From NCBI GenBank assembly GCA_946404295.1, contig CAMJDE010000025.1, forward strand, positions 1 through 13,350: a stretch of 13,350 nucleotides of DNA. Reading direction: 5' to 3'. A model generated the notes under the pieces. That model made no database searches. It saw only the letters and a list, made by a program, of their open reading frames with translations, and had not been told where the DNA came from. Shown here piece after piece: positions 1 through 5,171 of this stretch (within the stretch, counting starts at the first letter, position 1; every line of letters begins with the position of its first letter). This stretch comes from an uncultured Clostridia bacterium (GTDB taxonomy: Bacteria > Bacillota > Clostridia > Oscillospirales > CAG-272). The translations under genes were made by a program, and so were the position numbers.

Positions 1-123
1 CACGGAACGCTCGACAAGGTGCTCCACGTCGAATTGCAGGACTACTCGCTCGACGCGGTTAAGATGATCCTCGCTACCGGCGGCACGTTCAAACACGCCG
101 CCCCCGCCCCCCGGAAAAAGTAA
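1..123 (+). CDS. C-terminal end of an unrecognised protein (partial)
   Basis: Frame 1 is open from the window edge to a TAA at 121-123 and gives the last 40 residues of a protein whose start lies outside the window. The tail reads HGTLDKVLHVELQDYSLDAV, then KMILATGGTFKHA and a proline/alanine/lysine-rich end (PAPRKK). I do not recognise the family. GC-rich codon third positions match the flanking chromosomal genes. It is followed by two hairpins before the tRNA promoter, which fits the end of a transcription unit. Confidence 0.6.
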   Translation, partial: HGTLDKVLHVELQDYSLDAVKMILATGGTFKHAAPAPRKK

Positions 124-146
124 AAACCGAAAAAACGAAACGGCGA

Positions 147-168
147 GGCGCCCGAGAGATCGGGCGCC
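147..168. terminator. GC-rich hairpin after the partial gene
   Basis: GGCGCCCGA (147-155) and TCGGGCGCC (160-168) form a perfect 9-bp stem with a GAGA loop. On the plus strand no T-run follows. On the minus strand the stem is followed by a T-rich stretch (complement of 123-143), although no minus-strand gene is seen that would use it. It may be a processing or pausing hairpin for the upstream gene. Confidence 0.35.
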
Positions 169-199
169 CTGCTTGCAAAAACGGGGAACGGGAACGCGT

Positions 200-223
200 C
201 GGCGCCGGGGAGCGCCGCTTTTT
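200..223 (+). terminator. Rho-independent terminator
   Basis: CGGCGC (200-205) pairs with GCGCCG (212-217) around a six-base loop and is followed by CTTTTT (218-223). It lies downstream of the partial gene and upstream of the tRNA promoter, so it probably closes the first transcription unit. Confidence 0.5.
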
Positions 224-285
224 CTCCGCCTGCTGCCGTTTTCGCCCCCTTTTCGCTTCGCTTTTTCCTTTTTTTAAAAAAACAC

Positions 286-314
286 TTGCAAAACCGTCCC
301 CGATATGCTATACT
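286..314 (+). promoter_or_regulatory. Promoter of tRNA-Ala
   Basis: TTGCAA (286-291) and TATACT (309-314) are separated by exactly 17 bases. Transcription would begin near 320-322, only a few bases before the mature tRNA 5' end at 326. The same TTGCAAAA -35 sequence occurs at 10177 and 12534. Confidence 0.8.
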
Positions 315-325
315 ATTCCTCGCTT

Positions 326-401
326 GGGGCATTAGCGCAGCTGGGAGCGCACAACACTGGCAGTGTTGGGGTCAGGGGTTCGAATCCCCTATGCTCCACC
401 A
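326..401 (+). tRNA. tRNA-Ala (anticodon GGC)
   Basis: The 76-nt sequence folds into a full cloverleaf. The acceptor stem is GGGGCAT/ATGCTCC with one G-T pair, the D stem is GCGC/GCGC, and the anticodon stem is CAACA/TGTTG with loop CTGGCAG, which puts anticodon GGC at 359-361. The T arm is AGGGG-TTCGAAT-CCCCT. The discriminator base is A and CCA is encoded (399-401). It reads alanine codons GCC and GCU. Its last 22 bases plus one flanking A are duplicated at 583-605. Confidence 0.96.
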
Positions 402-442
402 AGAACGGGGCGTCTCGTCATTCGACGAGGCGCCCCGTTCTT
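401..442 (+). terminator. Strong hairpin directly after tRNA-Ala (hairpin 1 of repeat copy A)
   Basis: AAGAACGGGGCG-T-CTCGTC (401-419) pairs with GACGAG-G-CGCCCCGTTCTT (424-442) around a four-base loop (ATTC). This gives 19 paired positions with one G-T pair. It begins at the last A of the tRNA CCA end. It can stop tRNA transcription, but it occupies the same place as hairpin 1 in the two other copies of the repeat, so it may belong to the inserted element and not to the tRNA. Confidence 0.6.
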
Positions 443-605
443 CGTGTCGCCAGGTTTCGAACCCCTCGAGTTTTCGCCGCGGAGCGGCGAAAACTCTCAT
501 TTCACGCCATCCTATTCGGCTGCCCTTTCTCCAATGCTGGGCGTGAAATGGGGAGTAGCGCGTCCCGCCCGAGGGATGCGCGTCGAATCCCCTATGCTCC
601 ACCAA
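402..605 (+). repeat. Structured tRNA-associated repeat, copy A
   Basis: This ~203-bp unit lies between two 23-bp direct copies of the tRNA-Ala 3' end (380-402 and 583-605). From left to right it has: hairpin 1 (401-442); a TTTCGAACCCC block (455-465) that resembles an inverted tRNA T-loop; hairpin 2 (468-479 with 485-496, 12 bp, loop CGGAG); hairpin 3 (498-508 with 540-550, 11 bp, 31-nt loop at 509-539); hairpin 4 (558-566 with 573-581, 9 pairs, one of them G-T); and the duplicated tRNA end. No protein of convincing character is encoded. Copy B at 4722 shares the architecture and the hairpin-3 loop, and copy C at 7565 is a deleted version. Confidence 0.8.
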
Positions 606-614
606 AGGGAACCT

Positions 615-650
615 GTGCGAACTTTTCGGAGTTCGCACTGTTCTTTTCTT
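615..650 (+). terminator. Rho-independent terminator, possibly the original tRNA-Ala terminator
   Basis: GTGCGAACT (615-623) and AGTTCGCAC (630-638) form a 9-bp stem with loop TTTCGG, and TGTTCTTTTCTTT follows. The stem can be extended by weaker A/G-T/C pairs outside. It sits ten bases after the second copy of the tRNA 3' end, where the native tRNA terminator would be if copy A was inserted into the tRNA end. That history is inferred. Confidence 0.6.
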
Positions 651-700
651 TCGACTTCTTCGGTTTGATCGTCAAAAGATGAAAGGTAGAAACAGGACGA

Positions 701-734
701 AATGCCTGGCATAATTGCCGGGCATTTTTGTTTT
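701..734 (+). terminator. Rho-independent terminator
   Basis: AATGCCTGGCA (701-711) pairs with TGCCGGGCATT (716-726) with one G-T pair and a TAAT loop, followed by TTTGTTTT (727-734). No gene is seen between 606 and 701 that it would terminate. It may be a leftover from a lost gene or a second backup terminator for the tRNA. Confidence 0.5.
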
Positions 735-773
735 ATAGAATGGTCCGAATATTTGCTTTTCGTCGTGGCTATC

Positions 774-954
774 GTAGCACAGTAAAAATCGGAAGTAAAC
801 GGGAAAAAACTATCGCTGAAAACTTAAAAGAAACAGAGAGTCAGGCTTGACAAAAGTCCGGCTCTCTTCTCTTTTACGCAATAGTTTTTTCTTGTCCGCT
901 GACTTCCGGGATTGCGATAACGAGGAAACAGACGACTGCTTTTTCCGGTGCTAC
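774..954. repeat. 181-bp imperfect inverted repeat, MITE-like
   Basis: The ends are GTAGCAC (774-780) and its complement GTGCTAC (948-954). Further matching blocks run inward: a run of five As (784-788) against TTTTT (940-944); CGGAAGT (790-796) against ACTTCCG (902-908); GAAAAAACTATCGC (803-816) against GCAATAGTTTTTTC (878-891); and a purine-rich AAAAGAAACAGAGAG (826-840) against CTCTCTTCTCTTTT (862-875). The right arm has about 30 extra bases (909-939). The centre holds GACAAAAGTC (849-858). No open frame fits inside and no clear target duplication flanks it. A MITE, or a transcribed long hairpin, is the likeliest reading. Confidence 0.5.
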
Positions 955-983
955 TGTGCCCCTGCCGAAAAGGCAAATAAAAT

Positions 984-1004
984 ATTTGGAGGTAAAACCA
1001 AATG
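984..1004 (+). promoter_or_regulatory. Orphan ribosome binding site with start codon, inside a small hairpin
   Basis: ATTTGG (984-989) and CCAAAT (998-1003) are perfect complements around a loop containing AGG, so a GGAGG site (988-992) is partly paired and the ATG (1002-1004) overlaps the 3' arm. The frame continues as MKKVHWSYVFCRKREQKD and then runs without stop into the region antisense to the downstream glycoside hydrolase-like gene, where it has no protein character. It looks like the surviving start of a lost gene, or a short translated leader. A further hairpin (1064-1071 with 1084-1091) follows. Apart from the listed items, 606-1145 holds no gene I can support. Confidence 0.35.
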
Positions 1005-1091
1005 AAAAAAGTACATTGGTCGTACGTTTTTTGCCGAAAAAGAGAACAAAAGGATACTTTGCCGGAGCGCCGTTGCTTTTGCGGGCGCTCC

Positions 1092-1130
1092 GAAAAACAA
1101 AAAAAGAAGGGAACCCCGGGGGGTTCCCTT
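1092..1130 (-). terminator. Terminator of the glycoside hydrolase/isomerase operon
   Basis: AAGGGAACCCC (1107-1117) pairs with GGGGTTCCCTT (1120-1130), giving about 10 bp with a tight loop. On the minus strand the stem is followed by a T-rich run, the complement of 1092-1106. It starts 16 bases past the stop codon of the minus-strand gene ending at 1146. A short T-run on the plus side could make it bidirectional. Confidence 0.75.
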
Positions 1131-1145
1131 TTCAGGTTGTTCGGT

Positions 1146-3080
1146 TTACTGCCCGATTTTGAGCAGGATCGGCATCATGGGGCGCACCGGCGTTTTCAGC
1201 GTGCAGACGCCGTTTGCAAACGCGTAGTGCGCCGGACGGAAACGCCCATCGCTATGCAGCAGCGAAACCGATTTCGGCGCCGTTTCAAGATGCAGGGAGA
1301 GCGTCTCCGCGCAGTCGAGACCGAGCGGGTACGCCGCCGCGAAGAGCGAACCGTCCGGAAGATACCCGGCGCGGAAACAGATCTCGGCGTCGCCCATGGC
1401 GTAGACCGGCAAAACGCCCGCCCGTTGGAAGAGCGCGATCAGTTGCCCCTTGCGGGTTTCGTTCAGAAACGCGAAACCCTCGGTGTACTTGAACTCGGCG
1501 TGAGAAGAACCGCAGAACACGACCGACAGTCCCTCTTTTCGTTCAAGCACCGTAACGGCGGGAGAAAGGATCTTCGCCCGGTTCTTCTCTTCCGCGTAGT
1601 TGTAGGACAAAATTTCGACGGCGCGATTCGTAACGGTCAGTTTTTTCGGATTCTTCTGTGCGGTACAGGCGGTCTGCCCCTCGAGGTCGAAGCACTCGCC
1701 CGAGATGCGCGCGTCGTTTTCGGACACGCCCACGCCGAGCAGGTCGCCGTAGCCGCGCTTCACCAGCGCCGCGGCGCTCTCGCCGTCGACGAAGACCGAG
1801 CCTGCAAACGCCTCTTTGATCTTCTCGTCGGGAAGATCCGCGGCAAGCCCGCCTTCGAGAAAGGTCGCGCCCGAAAAGGTCTCCGAGAAATAGAACGGCA
1901 GTCCCATGCGCTCGAGGTTCTCGGTCACGAGGAAGTTGTTATGCCATCTGCTCCCGTAGCGTTCGGCGCGAAAATCGAAATGCTCCTGCTCGATAAACGC
2001 GCTGTTGATCCCGATCCAGCGGATCTTGCCGGCGAGTTTTGCGGCGCGCTCGTAGAGACGGACGTTTTCGGAAAGGATCTTGCGGAACGCCCTGCCGGAC
2101 TCCGGTTCATACGCCGCGAAGCGCGTCAGCCAGTGCTTTGCGCCGCAGAGACCTTCGAGCAGAGAGGCGACGTAGTGGGCGTGCAGTTGCGCCGCGCTTT
2201 TGGCGTAGCGGTTGTAGGGAATGGTATCGGTCTCTGCAAGCACGTATTGGATCCCGTGCTTTTTGAGCCGTGCGGAGCAGATCGCCGCCTGCCGCATCCC
2301 GTCGCTGAATTCGCGGTCTGTGACGGGGGCGTACGAGCCGTTCGGGGCGCGCACGACGGTCGGGTTGTTCTTGCCCGCGAAGATCGGGTTGGTATAGACG
2401 ACCGAGTCGCAAAAGTGCCCCGACGTGCAGTTGATCCCCTGAATGGTCGGATCGATCTCGTCGATCGCCGCCCGGAACGCCTTCGCCGCCTTGATCAGTG
2501 TGTCGCGCTGAATCTCTTCGTAGAGGAGCGTGATCGGATCGCAGAAGGGCGCCGCCAGGATCGCCTCGCGCAGTTGATCCCGGGAATAGTTCGTCCCGGC
2601 GCGGCGGTTGAACTCGGCGACGTGGTAGGGGCAGACGCAGCCCTTACCCGGTCGGACGATCATGCGGAAATCGTCGTCGAGCATGATCGCGGCGGGTCTC
2701 TCCTTCGCGATCGTGCGGAGAACGTCGCAGAAATGCGAAAGAAAACGCGGATCTTCCGGGCAATAGACCGGCTCGGCTTTCCCGTCGATCAGATTCTCGT
2801 ACTGCGTGAATGGTGCGAGCGTCAGGTCGTAGCCGTGCCCGAGCGACGCCTGCACCAGGATCCCCGCGGGAACCCCCTCTTTTTCGAGCGCCTCGCGGTA
2901 CCGGGCGAAGGTCTGCGCCGCCGGTCCGACCTTGTCCCACACCGGATCCCCTTCCGGGACCAGTACCATTTCAAAGAGGGGCATCGTGATAACGCCTCTC
3001 TTATGAAGATCGACGATATCCGCGCACCGTTCGGCGAAATGATCGTCTTTTAAGGGAGTAACGGAATAGGAATACAGCAT
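1146..3080 (-). CDS. Putative glycoside hydrolase-like TIM-barrel protein
   Basis: The 644-residue protein has no signal peptide, so it is probably cytoplasmic. The N-terminal two-thirds has the look of a (beta/alpha)8 glycosidase: an acidic strand-end motif LDDDFR (134-139), a GCVCPYHVAEFNRR segment (147-160) with C148, C150 and H153 that could bind a metal, and an ETDT segment (283-286) placed like a glycosidase catalytic glutamate. The last ~200 residues look like beta-rich accessory domains. I cannot assign a CAZy family; resemblance to GH42-type beta-galactosidases is only general. The ATG at 3078-3080 is supported by AAAGGAGA six bases upstream. It lies 66 bp after the sugar isomerase-like gene on the same strand, and a terminator follows it, so the two probably form one sugar-degradation operon. 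Confidence 0.6.
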   Translation of the reverse strand: MLYSYSVTPLKDDHFAERCADIVDLHKRGVITMPLFEMVLVPEGDPVWDKVGPAAQTFARYREALEKEGVPAGILVQASLGHGYDLTLAPFTQYENLIDGKAEPVYCPEDPRFLSHFCDVLRTIAKERPAAIMLDDDFRMIVRPGKGCVCPYHVAEFNRRAGTNYSRDQLREAILAAPFCDPITLLYEEIQRDTLIKAAKAFRAAIDEIDPTIQGINCTSGHFCDSVVYTNPIFAGKNNPTVVRAPNGSYAPVTDREFSDGMRQAAICSARLKKHGIQYVLAETDTIPYNRYAKSAAQLHAHYVASLLEGLCGAKHWLTRFAAYEPESGRAFRKILSENVRLYERAAKLAGKIRWIGINSAFIEQEHFDFRAERYGSRWHNNFLVTENLERMGLPFYFSETFSGATFLEGGLAADLPDEKIKEAFAGSVFVDGESAAALVKRGYGDLLGVGVSENDARISGECFDLEGQTACTAQKNPKKLTVTNRAVEILSYNYAEEKNRAKILSPAVTVLERKEGLSVVFCGSSHAEFKYTEGFAFLNETRKGQLIALFQRAGVLPVYAMGDAEICFRAGYLPDGSLFAAAYPLGLDCAETLSLHLETAPKSVSLLHSDGRFRPAHYAFANGVCTLKTPVRPMMPILLKIGQ

Positions 3081-3105
3081 CTCTTTCTCCTTTGGGAAAT
3101 CGCTC

Positions 3106-3160
3106 GAACGCCGCGCGTTCCCGTTCTGTCGTGACCTTACCGCGCGTCAGTTTGCGCGGT
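3106..3160 (-). other. Two hairpins at the junction of the isomerase and hydrolase genes
   Basis: ACCGCGC (3139-3145) and GCGCGGT (3154-3160) form a 7-bp stem whose loop contains the stop codon of the upstream gene. A second stem, GAACGC/GCGTTC (3106-3111 and 3115-3120), sits in the intergenic space. Neither is followed by a T-run on the minus strand, so they look like RNA-processing or stability hairpins and not terminators. Confidence 0.3.
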
Positions 3161-4004
3161 ATGCGTCGACCTTGCCCGCCAAGAACCTGGCGCGGTCCGC
3201 CATAAAGCGAGCGACGCTGGGATAGAACTCTTTTTCAAAAGGAATGAAGGTGTTGTCGGATTCAAGCGTAAAGTCGCCCTTATAGTCGATCTCGCCGAGC
3301 GCGCGGCAGACCTCGTCCCACTTGATCTTGCCGAGCCCGGGCAGCAGGTGCAGATCGTTCACGTAGTCGACGTCGTGGACGTGCAGGGCGCCGAGGCGGT
3401 CGTGACCGAGGATCCGGATCGCGTCCTCGGGCTCGCGGTTGCAGAGCGGCACGTGTCCGATATCGAGGCAGATCGTGTAATGGTCGGGATCGTCAAGCGC
3501 GTCGTAAAGGGCGGCAAGTTCCTTCGGATCGGCGCAGATATCGTCGACGATCCGGTGGCAGACGGGGTGGTACTGCCACATATTCTCGATCGCGACCTTG
3601 ACGCCGTACTCCTTGATCAGCGGCAGAAGACTGCGGTAGAACGACACGTTGAGATCAAAGATCTCCTTCTCGTGCCCGTAGTAGCGTCCCGGCTGCAACG
3701 GGTGAACGATCATCTGTTTCACACCGAACTTGGCAACGAACGCGAACACCCGCCAAAATTCCGGCTGGATCTTCGTCGTGAACTTCTGATACCCGAAGGG
3801 GGCGTGCGCCTGATTGAAAACGACGCTGAAGCGCTTTCCGATCCCGAGTGCCTCTTTGGCTTCCTCGTCGGTCGGCAGTTCGGAGAGATCCGCGACGTCG
3901 AGCGAAAGGTCGAGCGCGGGATAGCCCGCCTCACAGAGCAGTTCGATCCCCCGTGCGAAGCCGAAAGCGGAAACGGGGCGTTGCGTTTGCGTTGCAAAAA
4001 GCAT
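3147..4004 (-). CDS. Sugar phosphate isomerase/epimerase-like TIM barrel protein (AP endonuclease 2 fold)
   Basis: The 285-residue protein has the metal-site pattern of the IolE/IolI/xylose-isomerase-like TIM barrel family. The visible motifs are NQAHAPF with H67, IVHP with H101, VAIEN with E140, CLDIGH with D181 and H184, LHVHD with H208 and H210, and TLESD with E248. Length and motif spacing are normal for the family, so it is probably a divalent-metal enzyme that isomerises or epimerises a sugar or sugar acid; the substrate cannot be read from sequence. The ATG at 4002-4004 has AGGAG nine bases upstream and a good promoter at 4043-4071. It is the first gene of the operon with the glycoside hydrolase-like gene, which suggests that its substrate derives from the hydrolase product. 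Confidence 0.8.
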   Translation of the reverse strand: MLFATQTQRPVSAFGFARGIELLCEAGYPALDLSLDVADLSELPTDEEAKEALGIGKRFSVVFNQAHAPFGYQKFTTKIQPEFWRVFAFVAKFGVKQMIVHPLQPGRYYGHEKEIFDLNVSFYRSLLPLIKEYGVKVAIENMWQYHPVCHRIVDDICADPKELAALYDALDDPDHYTICLDIGHVPLCNREPEDAIRILGHDRLGALHVHDVDYVNDLHLLPGLGKIKWDEVCRALGEIDYKGDFTLESDNTFIPFEKEFYPSVARFMADRARFLAGKVDAYRAN

Positions 4005-4042
4005 GATGGTTTTCTCCTGTCGTAGTCTTTTTTTCGTACATC

Positions 4043-4071
4043 ATTGTATCACAAAAGCGTTCGGTTTTCAA
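4043..4071 (-). promoter_or_regulatory. Promoter of the isomerase/hydrolase operon
   Basis: Read on the minus strand, TTGAAA (4071-4066) and TACAAT (4048-4043) are separated by 17 bases. The promoter is 38 bp upstream of the start codon and diverges from the promoter at 4202. The stretch between them (4072-4201) shows no gene. Confidence 0.75.
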
Positions 4072-4201
4072 GGAAAAAGCAGAAATACTTTTCGCACACG
4101 GGCGCATTCCTTTCTTGCCTTTTTCCTCTCCCTATTGTAGCATCGCCGGTCATGCGCGGCTTATCAAATCGGACGCATTTTTTACAATTTCGGTGCAATC
4201 G

Positions 4202-4230
4202 TTGCGATTCGGCTCAAAAATTGTTATAAT
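4202..4230 (+). promoter_or_regulatory. Promoter of the methyltransferase remnant, with palindromes over the -35
   Basis: TTGCGA (4202-4207) and TATAAT (4225-4230) are 17 bases apart. The -35 box sits in the centre of a perfect AATCG-TTG-CGATT inverted repeat (4197-4209), and ACAATTT/AAATTGT repeats flank the -35 and spacer. These could be an operator, but no nearby regulator is tied to them. Confidence 0.7.
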
Positions 4231-4253
4231 GGTGTTCGGAAAGGGGGACGCGA

Positions 4254-4661
4254 ATGAAAAACGAGGTCGTTTACGGGATCACGAAACTGAAAAGCGAAAA
4301 GGAAATTGCAAAAGGAACTACACCATTAAAAAGATTCAGCAACGTTACATTGATTCACGGTGATTTCTACACGTTTGATTTTTCCGAAAAATATGATGTG
4401 ATCTATTCCTCATTAACCTTTATGCATTTTAATAACAAAGCCGATACGATTGAAAAAATCTATTCGTTGCTAAATCCCGGCGGTAACTTTGTTTTATCAA
4501 TCGACAAAAGCAAGAATAAGTATATTGAATGCAATGGAAGAACTATTGAGATATATCCTGATGATCCGGAAACAACAAAAACGCACTTGCACAATGCGAA
4601 ATTTGTTGTTGAAAGCGTGATAGAAACAGAAGCCGCTTATTTGTTTTCGGCAAAAAAATGA
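4254..4661 (+). pseudogene. SAM-dependent methyltransferase remnant lacking the SAM-binding motif
   Basis: The 135-residue reading frame (ATG after an AAGGGGGA site) carries the second half of a class I methyltransferase: NVTLIHGDFYTF (acidic post-motif II, residues 29-40), KYDVIYSSLTFMHF (motif IV, 46-59), LLNPGGNFVLSIDK (motif VI, 72-85) and a C-terminal strand. The glycine-rich motif I (DxGxG) that should come before is absent. The first ~20 residues (MKNEVVYGITKLKSEKE) do not look like the family N-terminus, so a deletion probably fused a foreign start to the C-terminal half. The sequence is clearly AT-richer than the operons around it, which suggests transfer. An intact promoter and start mean that a short protein may still be made, but methyl transfer is unlikely. 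Confidence 0.7.
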
Positions 4662-4670
4662 TTCTGTGGT

Positions 4671-4720
4671 GTACTTTTTGGTGTTCTTAGCTCGGTTTTG
4701 TACCTTTTGGTAGTTCTTAG
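4671..4720 (+). repeat. Imperfect tandem repeat
   Basis: GTACTTTTTGGTGTTCTTAG (4671-4690) recurs as GTACCTTTTGGTAGTTCTTAG with 19 of 21 positions matching (4700-4720), offset by 29 bases. It lies just after the methyltransferase remnant and immediately left of repeat copy B. Confidence 0.55.
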
Positions 4721-4721
4721 A

Positions 4722-5038
4722 CAAAAGAGAGCGTGCACGAACTCGTGCACGCTCTCTTTTGACGTCGCTCCGGGTTATTCGAACCCCTTTTATTTGCGTC
4801 GCGGAGCGCCGCAAATAAACAAATCTCGCCATCCAATACGGTTGCCCTTTTCTCTTCGTCAGGCGAGATTTGGCGGGTAGCGCCGCACGCGGGCATCCTG
4901 TCCCCGTCGCATAGTCGTTCGTGGCGTGCGGCACAGCCACCCGCCCCGTACTCCTTGCTTTGGGTGACACCGATTGTGAAAACAGTCCACCGGACTGTTT
5001 TCACGTCACTAACGTCGAGTCTCGTATGCACCACACCA
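4722..5038 (+). repeat. Structured tRNA-associated repeat, copy B (long form)
   Basis: This has the same order of parts as copy A. Hairpin 1 is a perfect 19-bp stem (4722-4740 with 4743-4761). ATTCGAACCCC follows (4777-4787). Hairpin 2 is 4789-4802 with 4806-4819, with one mismatch and a CGCGGAGCG tip similar to copy A. Hairpin 3 is 4821-4830 with 4862-4871 and has a 31-nt loop (4831-4861) of the same length as copy A; 17 of the first 20 loop bases are identical. Hairpin 4 is larger than in A: GGCGGGT/ACCCGCC (4872-4878 and 4939-4945) enclosing GCCGCACGC/GCGTGCGGC (4882-4890 and 4924-4932). An extra hairpin 5 follows (4976-4988 with 4992-5004, 13 bp, inside GTGAC/GTCAC). The right end, 5014-5038, is a diverged tRNA 3'-end-like sequence (GTCGAGTCTCGTATGCACCA). 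Confidence 0.75.
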
Positions 5039-5109
5039 TTGGTTCTTTTTTCCCTGAGGTCCTTTATATCGAAAAAAGCAAAGCGAACTTTTGAAATATC
5101 GTAAAGTTC

Positions 5110-5138
5110 TTGACAAAACGGAAAGGATCGAGTAAAAT
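5110..5138 (+). promoter_or_regulatory. Promoter of the ATPase/methyltransferase pair
   Basis: TTGACA (5110-5115) and TAAAAT (5133-5138) are 17 bases apart, 34 bases before the start codon. The ribosome binding site GGAGG (5161-5165) is strong. Confidence 0.8.
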
Positions 5139-5171
5139 AAAGTATGGTTTATAAAAATCAGGAGGAACAAG

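Noticed and set aside
402..605. Copy A as an integron attC site or a retron RNA
   Set aside because: No integron integrase or reverse transcriptase is in the window, and the elements lack the paired GTT/AAC core ends of an attC. The tRNA-end duplication fits insertion at a tRNA better.
583..605. Second tRNA-Ala gene
   Set aside because: Only the T-loop to CCA portion is present. There is no acceptor 5' strand, D arm or anticodon arm upstream.
305..712. Several overlapping short open frames around the tRNA and copy A
   Set aside because: They read through the tRNA and the hairpins, have no ribosome sites, and have no plausible protein composition.
1002..3053. Very long plus-strand open frame
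   Set aside because: It lies antisense to the glycoside hydrolase-like gene, which has a ribosome site, operon partner, terminator and plausible protein composition. The plus-strand translation is arginine-rich with no domain signal, typical of an antisense shadow in GC-rich DNA.
4115..4363. Open frame upstream of the methyltransferase remnant as its missing N-terminal half
   Set aside because: It contains no DxGxG motif and overlaps the promoter and ribosome site, so it does not restore the methyltransferase by a frameshift.
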